Shown one piece after another: positions 43,901 to 50,336 of a stretch of DNA of 64,000 bases. The stretch comes from an uncultured Flaviramulus sp. (GTDB taxonomy: Bacteria; Bacteroidota; Bacteroidia; Flavobacteriales; Flavobacteriaceae), in the NCBI GenBank assembly GCA_947501105.1, contig CANMUP010000001.1, positions 868,001 through 932,000 of the forward strand. The letters are read 5' to 3'. The notes below the pieces were generated by a model. That model did not search any database and was not told the origin of the DNA. It saw only the letters and a list, made by a program, of their open reading frames with translations. The position numbers and the translations under genes were made by a program. Positions within the stretch are counted from its first letter, which is position 1. Each line of letters starts with the position of its first letter.

Positions 43901-44045
43901 ACCAGCTATTGGCATAGTGATCTGCAAAAAACAAATGGGTTAGGGCATCGTATGTTTCTTCTAAAGTAAAAAATATAGAAGTTCCATGAAAAGCTAATCC
44001 TATAAGTATAGCAACAGTTAAATATTTATTTGACTTTTCTTTCAT
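40956..44045 (-). CDS. 1029-residue membrane protein, GT-C-like
   Basis: The N-terminal 560 residues carry about 12 helices with charged loops in the pattern of GT-C glycosyltransferases (an early EETYDALTHLFFADHYANSW loop with acidic residues, and SYPPLVHQA). Another membrane segment follows near residue 610. The C-terminal 400 residues are beta-rich and outside the membrane (repeats such as KPVLEILSAKLIKRDNSYALIGEIQNID and ATISDLNISSEVISGKLFNSGLEE, like FxLYD/Ig-like stalks). This looks like a polymerase or transferase of the polysaccharide locus, but no substrate can be named. It is the first gene of the minus operon. Confidence 0.65.
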   Translation of the reverse strand: MKEKSNKYLTVAILIGLAFHGTSIFFTLEETYDALTHLFFADHYANSWFEPWNYKWYTGFTVMSYPPLVHQAIAAFSFIGGLKFGLFTIAIISVILFITGVYRFSLLITSNKAIADYAAILSIFSSSFVETLHLFGQLPSIIGISILMHALPEIYLWLKTGKYRYLFTSLSLIAVTVTSHHVTPIFGMVFFVFPLIGMVIMDVSREQVDSVKAITIRVFLNSFFKLFKRIISFGMSSLVIIIGCILPYWINSKNNPITQVPIPHGSRDNFLEITSSGLVFFLIPWGVLLILLPYIFYRYYSKRYLFFGLSITILFILGTGGTTFIPKFMLGETAYNILTLDRFTLWASIMSLPLFGEFTYRFAQGDLKTLIQDKFGAIYHRTIGGMLAGLFVFMTVFTMSLGYFRPSQPQQIKTLPIVNFLNQDQHDQWRYMTLGFGDQMAWLSAQTNALSVDGNYHSARRLPELTTRPIERLENSKFKGLEGIGSLQQFLTTPEKYHLKYIFSNDKFYDPILYFCGWQRLPQLENGIQVWEKLNVPPISSILPKEDVATWQKLFWGIIPFLTVIIAFILNIQWLWIRALKAKIRTIPDYLNFENNYGSFSKRLLKTTHIWSVFLAVTLCYGIYKFYIKNDAHHSPENTILAYYDALDFKEFKKAHNLINPESNMSIAQYMLEVSVTDGLLNSYAKLDAIDTKVTHKTDSLATIKVNTNWITPLEKISKTNYKSLIKLNGKWYIQPEDIDLDLPPDQLYSDNSTGYFNQGRRRITTEQTHHEDVLKQPVLEILSAKLIKRDNSYALIGEIQNIDNVPADVVLNGTLYNDDDKELAAFNAKYHVKHKLLPKEVTSFKINFEGIAWSKIQDSIPKTFNPDEFTPIEFSEQPTKFNLQVAGNVSGSDLYKKATISDLNISSEVISGKLFNSGLEEITIPQLLITYYDENKNMIWVDHLFLEEGIRQQRQQAFEYLLLKDNNINIITDDMENCFVNGLPNEDISNKIVPNRIKNQTHVALQTIDHPNYKFIKIETNSYIGNSN

Positions 44046-44128
44046 TAAAAAATGTAAGCTCTTTTCTACGAATTAAAGATATAACAAAGTTTTGTTTCGA
44101 CGAGTGGTATTTATCGAAGTAAAGTTTT

Positions 44129-44166
44129 CATTCATCTACACAACGTTTCCAGCTAACGAATTACAC
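44129..44166 (+). promoter_or_regulatory. LytTR-type direct-repeat site G
   Basis: CATTCATCTACA at 44129-44140 and CAGCTAACGAAT at 44150-44161, 21 bp apart, in the divergent region of the GT-C-like and GT2 genes. The second copy begins exactly 40 bp before a perfect TACTTTTG box (44190). Confidence 0.65.
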
Positions 44167-44189
44167 CAAAAAAAGACGTCAATCGCTGA

Positions 44190-44197
44190 TACTTTTG
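44190..44197 (+). promoter_or_regulatory. -7 box of the GT2 gene
   Basis: TACTTTTG is a perfect TAnnTTTG, 33 bp before the ATG at 44223. The repeat-to-box distance is the same as at the surface-protein gene (27338 to 27378). Confidence 0.6.
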
Positions 44198-44222
44198 AGT
44201 CATAAATCAAAACAGGTTTATT

Positions 44223-45053
44223 ATGAAGACTGGAATTATTATACCGTGTTATAACGAAGAAAAAAGATTAGATACTAAAGCTTTTATTAAATTTATTCAA
44301 TCACATAACAAATACCATTTATGTTTTGTTAATGATGGAAGTAAAGATAATACATTAAAAGTATTACAAAATATTCAAGAACAAGTTCAAAACAAAATAA
44401 GTATTATAGATGTGAAAAAGAATGCAGGTAAAGCATCTGCTGTAAGATCGGGTGCGCGTTATCTTTATAATAGACAAGATATTGATTACATTGGTTTTAT
44501 TGATGCCGATTTATCAACCGATTTTAACGACTTTAAAAGATTGGTAGAGACACTTCATAATAATGATAAACTATCCATGGTTTATGGTTCAAGAGGAAAA
44601 GGCGAAGGACGAATTGAAAGAAACTTACTTAGAAATATTTTTTCTAAAATGGTGAAAATGATAGTGTTTTTAATTTTAGGCTTACCTATTGAAGATACGC
44701 AATGTGGTGCAAAAGTTTTTAAACGACATATTATTCCAGTTGCATATGATAATTTATTTTTAACAAGGTGGTTATTTGATGTAGAAATCTTTTTAAGATT
44801 AAAAAAACACTTTGGTTCAAAAAATATAATGAATTGTATGTATGAGCAACCTTTAGATAGATGGGTACATGTAGAGGATTCAAAATTAGGAATGAAAGAT
44901 GCTTTGCAAATACCTTTAATGTTGGTGAATATTTGGTTCTCTTATACAATCTTATCAGTTTTTACTAATATTATTAAAGGAGGTCAAGTAATAGCAACGG
45001 ATAATATCACAATTATTTCAGCATATAATTTAAACCAACAAATAGCGGCATAA
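44223..45053 (+). CDS. GT2 glycosyltransferase (dolichyl-phosphate-sugar-like)
   Basis: The 276-residue protein has a GT-A core: GIIIPCYNEEKRLD, CFVNDGSKDNTL, GKASAVRSGARYL, GFIDADLSTDF (DxD), GSRGKGEGRIERNLLRNIFSKMV and DTQCGAKVFKRH. Such enzymes, related to dolichyl/undecaprenyl-phosphate glycosyltransferases, make lipid-phosphate sugar donors for GT-C proteins. The divergent GT-C-like gene makes that pairing attractive. One C-terminal hydrophobic segment (PLMLVNIWFSYTIL) may be peripheral. Confidence 0.87.
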   Translation: MKTGIIIPCYNEEKRLDTKAFIKFIQSHNKYHLCFVNDGSKDNTLKVLQNIQEQVQNKISIIDVKKNAGKASAVRSGARYLYNRQDIDYIGFIDADLSTDFNDFKRLVETLHNNDKLSMVYGSRGKGEGRIERNLLRNIFSKMVKMIVFLILGLPIEDTQCGAKVFKRHIIPVAYDNLFLTRWLFDVEIFLRLKKHFGSKNIMNCMYEQPLDRWVHVEDSKLGMKDALQIPLMLVNIWFSYTILSVFTNIIKGGQVIATDNITIISAYNLNQQIAA

Positions 45054-45085
45054 TTTTTAGCAAAATAAACTTAATAGAACCTTTT

Positions 45086-45976
45086 TTATAGAACTTTCGT
45101 ATAACGATTATTCTTTTTAAATAAAGAAGGACTAGTGTTTTTTACAACCTTAAACTGTCTGTTAAAGTTAGACATATTATTAAAACCAGATTTTTCTGCA
45201 ACTTCAGAAATTGATAAATCTTCGCTTGATAGCAAAAGTTTACTGGCATGTTCTAACCGTAGTTCATTTAAAAACTGGACATATGTTTTATTTGTACGTT
45301 TTTTAAAGTATTTGCAAAACGCATTTTTAGTCATGTTTGCAACTTCAGCGATAGTATCTAATGTAATCTCCTTTTCAAAATTATTCATAGTGTATTCAAA
45401 CACATTACGCATTCTATTACCTTCATTGTCAGAGTATTTTTTATCATAAATAAAAGAAGATAAACTTTTGTAATTACATTTTGATGTGATTTTTAAAAGT
45501 TGAAGAAGCGTAATGAATCGGTTTAGTTTAGATGAGTTTTCAACTTCAAAAAACAAATCTTTAATTACTTTTTGTTTCGAAGTTACTTTAAAACCATGTT
45601 TAGCACGTTTAAAAAATGGTGCTAATTCTTTTAATTCTTCAAGCCCAAAAAAGTAAGGTCCAAAAGATTGATTGGTGAAAAACAAGGTGAGCATATGCGA
45701 TTTTTTTGAAGCTTCCACATCAGTTTTAAATACATGAGGAATATTACTTCCAATAATCAAAACATCATCTTTGGTATAATAATTTATGGTGTCTCCAACA
45801 ATTAAAGTGCCTTCACCTTCAACAATATAACTTATTTGAATTTCTTCATGTTGATGCAGTTTGTCGTAAAAGGTATTTGCATAATCTACCTGAAAAACAA
45901 AAGCATCATCTTCAGGTTTTGGTATTTTAAATGGTAAAACTTTCACTTGTATTAAATTTACTTGTGCTGAATTCAT
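45086..45976 (-). CDS. AraC-family regulator with cupin domain
   Basis: The 296-residue protein has an N-terminal cupin-type sensor (EEIQISYIVEGEGTLIVGD; DVLIIGSNIPHVF) and a C-terminal double helix-turn-helix (ITLDTIAEVANMTKNAFCKYFKKRTNKTYVQFLNELRLEHASKLLLSSEDLSISEVAEKSGFNNMSNFNRQFK). It is divergent from the hydroxyproline cluster, and TTTGGATAA repeats lie between them at 46058-46087. It is the likely controller of the island, with hydroxyproline or a derivative as inducer by analogy only. Confidence 0.9.
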   Translation of the reverse strand: MNSAQVNLIQVKVLPFKIPKPEDDAFVFQVDYANTFYDKLHQHEEIQISYIVEGEGTLIVGDTINYYTKDDVLIIGSNIPHVFKTDVEASKKSHMLTLFFTNQSFGPYFFGLEELKELAPFFKRAKHGFKVTSKQKVIKDLFFEVENSSKLNRFITLLQLLKITSKCNYKSLSSFIYDKKYSDNEGNRMRNVFEYTMNNFEKEITLDTIAEVANMTKNAFCKYFKKRTNKTYVQFLNELRLEHASKLLLSSEDLSISEVAEKSGFNNMSNFNRQFKVVKNTSPSLFKKNNRYTKVL

Positions 45977-46057
45977 TTCAGCATCTTATCATATTATTTT
46001 ACGTATCTCATTCAAAAATACATAAATAATACTCTAATTAATTGTTAATATTATATA

Positions 46058-46087
46058 TTTGGATAATATAGTATTTATTTTGGATAA
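46058..46087 (+). promoter_or_regulatory. AraC-type direct repeat TTTGGATAA
   Basis: TTTGGATAA occurs at 46058-46066 and 46079-46087, exactly 21 bp apart. The second copy begins 40 bp before the -7 box at 46119. Pairs of repeats two helical turns apart are usual for AraC activators. Confidence 0.55.
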
Positions 46088-46118
46088 GCAGGCATTATTA
46101 AGCAAGCCAAACAAACTA

Positions 46119-46126
46119 TAATTTTG
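46119..46126 (+). promoter_or_regulatory. -7 box of the hydroxyproline operon
   Basis: TAATTTTG, a perfect TAnnTTTG, 30 bp before the ATG at 46149. A start near 46133 leaves a leader of about 16 nt. Confidence 0.5.
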
Positions 46127-46148
46127 CTAAAAAATAAATTATCAAACA

Positions 46149-47105
46149 ATGAGTTTAAAATGGAATGGCGTAATGCCAGCCGTGTTTACATGGTTGAAAG
46201 AGTCAAAATCCGGCGCTCTTGAAATTGACCTTGATGCAACACAAAAACAGGCTGCAGGTATTTTAAAAGTTCAAGGAAAGGGCGGAAGCAGAATGAGCGG
46301 ACTTGTCGGTTCTGGAACTCTGGGTGAGAATAGCTACCTGAGCACCAAACAGCGTCTTTCCTTACTTAAATCCCTTTCTGAGGTTGCTAAAGAATACAAT
46401 GTCCCGTTGATTAGTGGAGCAGCAGCAGAAACTAAGGAAGAACTTGCCAAAATCGTTGAAGGACTTGCAACAGTTGGAGTTGATACAGTCATGGTCATGC
46501 CACCAAAAACTAAGGCGGTTCCTTCTGAAAAAGAAATGTATGAGTACTATGCACTTTCTGAAGAAACTGCAAAAGATGTAGGCGTTACAATTATGCCTTA
46601 TAATAATCCTGATGCAGCTGGTTATCATGCGCTGTCAACAGATCTTCTTAAAAGACTCTCTGTTCTTCCTAAGGTAACTGCTCTTAAAATATCGACTATA
46701 GATGTTTCAATTATTGAAACCTTGGTGTTAGAGAACAAAGATTCAAAAGTTTTGGCAGGAGTAGACACAGTCACTGTACATGCAGGACTTGCAGGTGCAT
46801 GTGGTGGAATTACAGGTGTTGGTTGTATCTTCCCAAAAGCAAGTGTTACTATGCAGGAGTATGTTTTAAATGGAGAATGGGCAGAGGCAAACAAAATTTC
46901 TCAGGCTTTAAATTCATTATCGTATCTGGATGCTCAGCCGTTGCTTATGGAATATCTTAAACTTGCTATGGGAATTCATCATAATGATGTTGCTGGAGGG
47001 CTTCGTACCTTTGGGAAGAAATTAACTCAACAGCAAATTGATGATGTCCGTGCAAGATATATTCTGGCAAAAGAAAGACTTGAAATTTTGGACTTAATAG
47101 GTTAA
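46149..47105 (+). CDS. DapA-family protein, probable pyrroline-4-hydroxy-2-carboxylate deaminase (transferred gene)
   Basis: The 318-residue protein is a TIM-barrel aldolase of the DapA/NanA family: SGLVGSGTLGENSYLS (GTxGE motif), VTIMPYNNPDAAGYH (catalytic Tyr), and VTALKISTIDVS (Schiff-base Lys). In hydroxyproline degradation the family member deaminates pyrroline-4-hydroxy-2-carboxylate to 2-oxoglutarate semialdehyde, and all other steps are encoded nearby. It is odd: codon use differs from its neighbours, with CTT/CTG/GGA-rich codons, and four hand-counted lines (46201-46320, 46741-46800, 46921-46980) give 107 G+C in 240 bases, about 45 percent, against about 28-35 percent in the two flanking lines I counted. 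It ends against a remnant of another DapA-type gene. Replacement by transfer is the best reading. Confidence 0.82.
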   Translation: MSLKWNGVMPAVFTWLKESKSGALEIDLDATQKQAAGILKVQGKGGSRMSGLVGSGTLGENSYLSTKQRLSLLKSLSEVAKEYNVPLISGAAAETKEELAKIVEGLATVGVDTVMVMPPKTKAVPSEKEMYEYYALSEETAKDVGVTIMPYNNPDAAGYHALSTDLLKRLSVLPKVTALKISTIDVSIIETLVLENKDSKVLAGVDTVTVHAGLAGACGGITGVGCIFPKASVTMQEYVLNGEWAEANKISQALNSLSYLDAQPLLMEYLKLAMGIHHNDVAGGLRTFGKKLTQQQIDDVRARYILAKERLEILDLIG

Positions 47106-47107
47106 GC

Positions 47108-47368
47108 CTTTCAAATATTACAAGAATGAAAAATCGTTTTGGAGATCGTTTTGCAATCTTATGTGGAGTAGATACATTGGCCTTAGAAAGTACATTATTG
47201 GGAGCAGATGGATTGGTTTGTGCATTTCCTACAGAAACAGTAGCAATTAACAATTTGGTAAATGCAGGTAGAATTCAAGAAGCTATCGAAATTTATCATT
47301 GGTTTTTGCCGTTGCTAGAGTTAGATATTAGTACTAAATTAGTGCAGAATCTAAAATATGTATGTTAG
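47108..47368 (+). pseudogene. 3' remnant of a native DapA-family gene
   Basis: An 80-codon frame starts at ATG 47126, but homology seems to reach back to about 47108 (SNITRMKNRFGDRFAILCG). It continues with GVDTLALESTLLGADG, then a short gap relative to the family (the stretch before AFPTETVAINNLV is reduced to LVC), and ends LDISTKLVQNLKYVC. It corresponds to the C-terminal third of the DapA-like protein usual in flavobacterial hydroxyproline clusters, without the catalytic Lys, and lacks the last 60-70 residues. Base composition is AT-rich like the host. The family sequence is recalled, not searched. Confidence 0.75.
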
Positions 47369-47628
47369 AGATAAGACCAACATGCGAAAACTGTAACAAA
47401 TCATTGCCATTTGATTCTCAAGAGGCAATGATTTGTACATTTGAATGTACCTTTTGTAAAGACTGTGTAGAAAACATATTGCAAGAAGTATGTCCAAACT
47501 GTGGAGGAGACTTTGAAAAACGACCAATACGCCCTAAAAACTTATTAGAAAAATATCCAGTGTCAACTAAAATAGTTCATAAACCAGTAGATATTGAAGC
47601 GCATTTAAAAAGATTAAATAAAGAATGA
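47362..47628 (+). CDS. DUF1272 zinc-ribbon protein
   Basis: The 88-residue protein is a DUF1272 domain: LEIRPTCENCNKSLPFDSQEAMICTFECTFCKDCVENILQEVCPNCGGDFEKRPIRP, with four CxxC pairs. Function is unknown; the protein is widespread as a small gene in metabolic operons. It overlaps the pseudogene end by 7 bp and the next start by 4 bp, so it is translationally coupled in the operon. Confidence 0.9.
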   Translation: MLEIRPTCENCNKSLPFDSQEAMICTFECTFCKDCVENILQEVCPNCGGDFEKRPIRPKNLLEKYPVSTKIVHKPVDIEAHLKRLNKE

Positions 47629-49208
47629 TAACAGGAAAAAATTACATCGGAAATCAACTTTCAGCAAAAGGAAACAAATCATATAAAACATTTAACCCAC
47701 AATTAAATATTGAAAATGATAATGTATTCATTGAAGCCACTTCTGATGAAATAAATGCAACAGCAAGTTTAGCTGCTAAGGCATTTAAAGAATACTCAAA
47801 AAAATCAGGGCAAGAAAAAGCTCTGTTTTTAAATACTATTGCAGATGAGATAGAAGCATTAGGCGATGAATTGTTACAAGTATATTCTTCTGAAAGCGGA
47901 TTGCCAAGTGGAAGAGCCATGGGCGAACGTGGTAGAACACTTGGGCAATTACGTGCTTTTGCAAATCATATTACAGAAGGAAACTGGGTGGATGCATCAA
48001 TAGATACAGCACAACCAGATAGACAACCCATACCAAAAGTAGATTTAAGAAAAATGAATGTGGCATTAGGCCCAGTTGTAGTTTTTGGAGCATCAAATTT
48101 CCCACTAGCATTTTCAACGGCAGGAGGTGATACAGCCGCAGCATTAGCAGCGGGCTGTCCAGTAATTGTTAAGTCACATCCAATGCATGCAGGAACTGGA
48201 GAATTGGTAGCGTCAGCAGTTATTAAAGCAGCTGAAAAAACAGGTATGCCAAATGGCGTTTTTTCAAATTTAAATAGTAGTGGGATAGAAGTTGGACAAG
48301 AATTGGTAAAGCACCCAGAAGTAAAAGCAGTAGGATTTACGGGTAGTATCAAAGGTGGGCGAGCTTTGTTTGATTTAGCTGCAAAACGAGAAGAACCAAT
48401 CCCGGTGCTTGCAGAAATGGGAAGTGTTAATCCAGTGATAATGTTACCAAGCGCATTAAATAATAAAGCGTCAGATTGGGCAAAAACCTATGCAGGATCG
48501 ATTACTTTAGGATCTGGACAGTTTTGTACAAATCCAGGTTTGTTGTTAGGAATTAAGGGAGAAGGATTGACAAAATTTGCAGATGTTTTATCTGAAGAGA
48601 TTATTAAAATAGAACCTTCTTGTATGCTACACCCAAATATTTATGGAGCATACGAAAATAATAAGGCTACAGCTTTGGAACAATCTGAGGTAAATATTTT
48701 AGCAGATTATAATTCAGATGTGGAAACTAACTATGCAAGACAAGCAGTGACTAAAGTTAAGGGTTCAACATTTTTAGAAAACCCAACGTTGCATAATGAG
48801 GTTTTTGGACCATTTTCAATGCTGGTTGAGTGTGAAAACGAAACTCAATTAGAAGAAGTAATTAATAATTTAGAAGGACAATTAACTGGGACAATAATTG
48901 CTGATGAAGATGAGTTGAGCAATAGCTCCAACATAGTTGATGCACTACAAAATAGAGTGGGACGTATTATTTTTAATGGTGTTCCTACTGGTGTTGAGGT
49001 TTGTCCGTCAATGCTTCATGGAGGGCCTTATCCGGCATCTACAGATAGCCGCTTTACCGCAGTTGGAGTAGATTCTATTAAGCGATGGGTTCGTCCGTTT
49101 AGTTTTCAGTCTTGGCCGAATGAACTGCTGCCAGCCGAATTAAAAAACGAAAACCCACTAGGTATTTCAAGATTGGTTAATGGAAGTAAAAGTGTAAATA
49201 AAATATAA
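47625..49208 (+). CDS. 2-oxoglutarate semialdehyde dehydrogenase (2,5-dioxovalerate dehydrogenase)
   Basis: The 527-residue protein is an aldehyde dehydrogenase of the ketoglutarate-semialdehyde subgroup. It has FGASNFPLAFSTAGGDTAAALAAGCPVIVKSHP, VGFTGSIKGGRAL, the catalytic Glu in VLAEMGSVNPV and Cys301 in GSGQFCTNPG. It oxidises 2-oxoglutarate semialdehyde to 2-oxoglutarate, the last step of hydroxyproline degradation, using NAD(P). The length and the GSVNP and GQFCTNPG motifs match this group better than ordinary succinate-semialdehyde enzymes. It overlaps DUF1272 by 4 bp. Confidence 0.92.
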   Translation: MITGKNYIGNQLSAKGNKSYKTFNPQLNIENDNVFIEATSDEINATASLAAKAFKEYSKKSGQEKALFLNTIADEIEALGDELLQVYSSESGLPSGRAMGERGRTLGQLRAFANHITEGNWVDASIDTAQPDRQPIPKVDLRKMNVALGPVVVFGASNFPLAFSTAGGDTAAALAAGCPVIVKSHPMHAGTGELVASAVIKAAEKTGMPNGVFSNLNSSGIEVGQELVKHPEVKAVGFTGSIKGGRALFDLAAKREEPIPVLAEMGSVNPVIMLPSALNNKASDWAKTYAGSITLGSGQFCTNPGLLLGIKGEGLTKFADVLSEEIIKIEPSCMLHPNIYGAYENNKATALEQSEVNILADYNSDVETNYARQAVTKVKGSTFLENPTLHNEVFGPFSMLVECENETQLEEVINNLEGQLTGTIIADEDELSNSSNIVDALQNRVGRIIFNGVPTGVEVCPSMLHGGPYPASTDSRFTAVGVDSIKRWVRPFSFQSWPNELLPAELKNENPLGISRLVNGSKSVNKI

Positions 49209-49257
49209 GTAAAAAATAATTAGGAAAGAGTTTGACTAACTCAAATAGAGGCTTATT

Positions 49258-49280
49258 GGGTGCATTTTATAGCACCCTTT
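49258..49280 (+). terminator. hairpin between aldehyde dehydrogenase and epimerase
   Basis: GGGTGC (49258-49263) pairs with GCACCC (49272-49277), then TTT. The 108-bp gap suggests a break or attenuation point within the cluster; the downstream genes may have their own promoter. Confidence 0.5.
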
Positions 49281-49316
49281 AAGTTTTAAACTATTTACTT
49301 AAAAAATATAATTTAA

Positions 49317-50324
49317 ATGGCAAGTAATACTTTTGTTTGTATAGATGCTCATACTTGCGGAAACCCTGTAAGAGTCGTAAAAAGTGGAGGTCCACATTTG
49401 GTTGGAAATACCATGAGCGAAAAGCGTCAACATTTTTTAAAAGAATACGATTGGATTAGAAAAGGGTTAATGTATGAACCTCGTGGACATGATATGATGA
49501 GTGGCTCCATTTTATTTCCACCGCACAACCCTGAAAATGATTTTGCAATTTTATTTATTGAAACTTCAGGGTGTTTACCTATGTGTGGTCATGGCACAAT
49601 TGGAACTATAACTATTGCTATTGAAGAAGGTTTGATAACACCAAAAAGCCCTGGGAAAATTAGAATGGAAGCACCTGCTGGTTTGGTGCAAATTGAATAT
49701 GGACAAACAGGAAAAAAGGTAGATTGGGTTAAACTAACAAATGTGAAAAGTTATTTAGCTGCTGAAAACTTAACAGTTGATTGTCCAGAATTAGGAGAGA
49801 TTACTTTTGATGTAGCTTATGGAGGGAACTATTACGCAATCGTAGATCCACAAAAAAACTTTTCTGGAGTTCACGATTTTACTGCTTCCAAAATTATTCA
49901 ATACTCTCAAGTGGTGAGAGATAGAATCAATGAAAAATATCCTAATAAATTTATTCATCCAGAAAACGAAACGATTAAAAATGTTACTCATATGTTGTGG
50001 ACCGGAAACCCAATCGACCCAACATCTTCTGGAAGGAATGCAGTGTTTTATGGTGATAAAGCTATAGATCGATCACCATGTGGAACAGGGACATCGGCAA
50101 GAATTGCACAACTACATGCAAAAGGAAAGCTTAAAAGTGGAGAAGAATTTATTCATGAAAGTTTTATTGGAAGCAAATTTATTGGTTGTGTGGAAAAAGA
50201 AGTATTTTTAGATGGTAAACCTGCCATAATTCCAAGTATAAAAGGATGGGCAAGAATATACGGGCATAATACAATTACAATAGATGATGATGACCCCTAT
50301 GCATATGGTTTTCAAGTAATTTGA
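49317..50324 (+). CDS. 4-hydroxyproline 2-epimerase (proline racemase family)
   Basis: The 335-residue protein has both catalytic cysteines of the racemase/epimerase group: Cys90 (LPMCGHGTIG) and Cys255 (RSPCGTGTSAR), plus the IDAHTCGNPVRVV N-terminus. It interconverts trans-4-hydroxy-L-proline and cis-4-hydroxy-D-proline, the first step of the pathway. It precedes the FAD dehydrogenase by 12 bp. The two Cys distinguish it from the dehydratase at 54103, which has Cys/Thr. Confidence 0.92.
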   Translation: MASNTFVCIDAHTCGNPVRVVKSGGPHLVGNTMSEKRQHFLKEYDWIRKGLMYEPRGHDMMSGSILFPPHNPENDFAILFIETSGCLPMCGHGTIGTITIAIEEGLITPKSPGKIRMEAPAGLVQIEYGQTGKKVDWVKLTNVKSYLAAENLTVDCPELGEITFDVAYGGNYYAIVDPQKNFSGVHDFTASKIIQYSQVVRDRINEKYPNKFIHPENETIKNVTHMLWTGNPIDPTSSGRNAVFYGDKAIDRSPCGTGTSARIAQLHAKGKLKSGEEFIHESFIGSKFIGCVEKEVFLDGKPAIIPSIKGWARIYGHNTITIDDDDPYAYGFQVI

Positions 50325-50336
50325 TTTTTTATTAAA

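Noticed and set aside
46149-47105. Mobile element around the foreign DapA-type gene
   Set aside because: No transposase, integrase, inverted repeats or target duplication is visible; homologous recombination is more likely.
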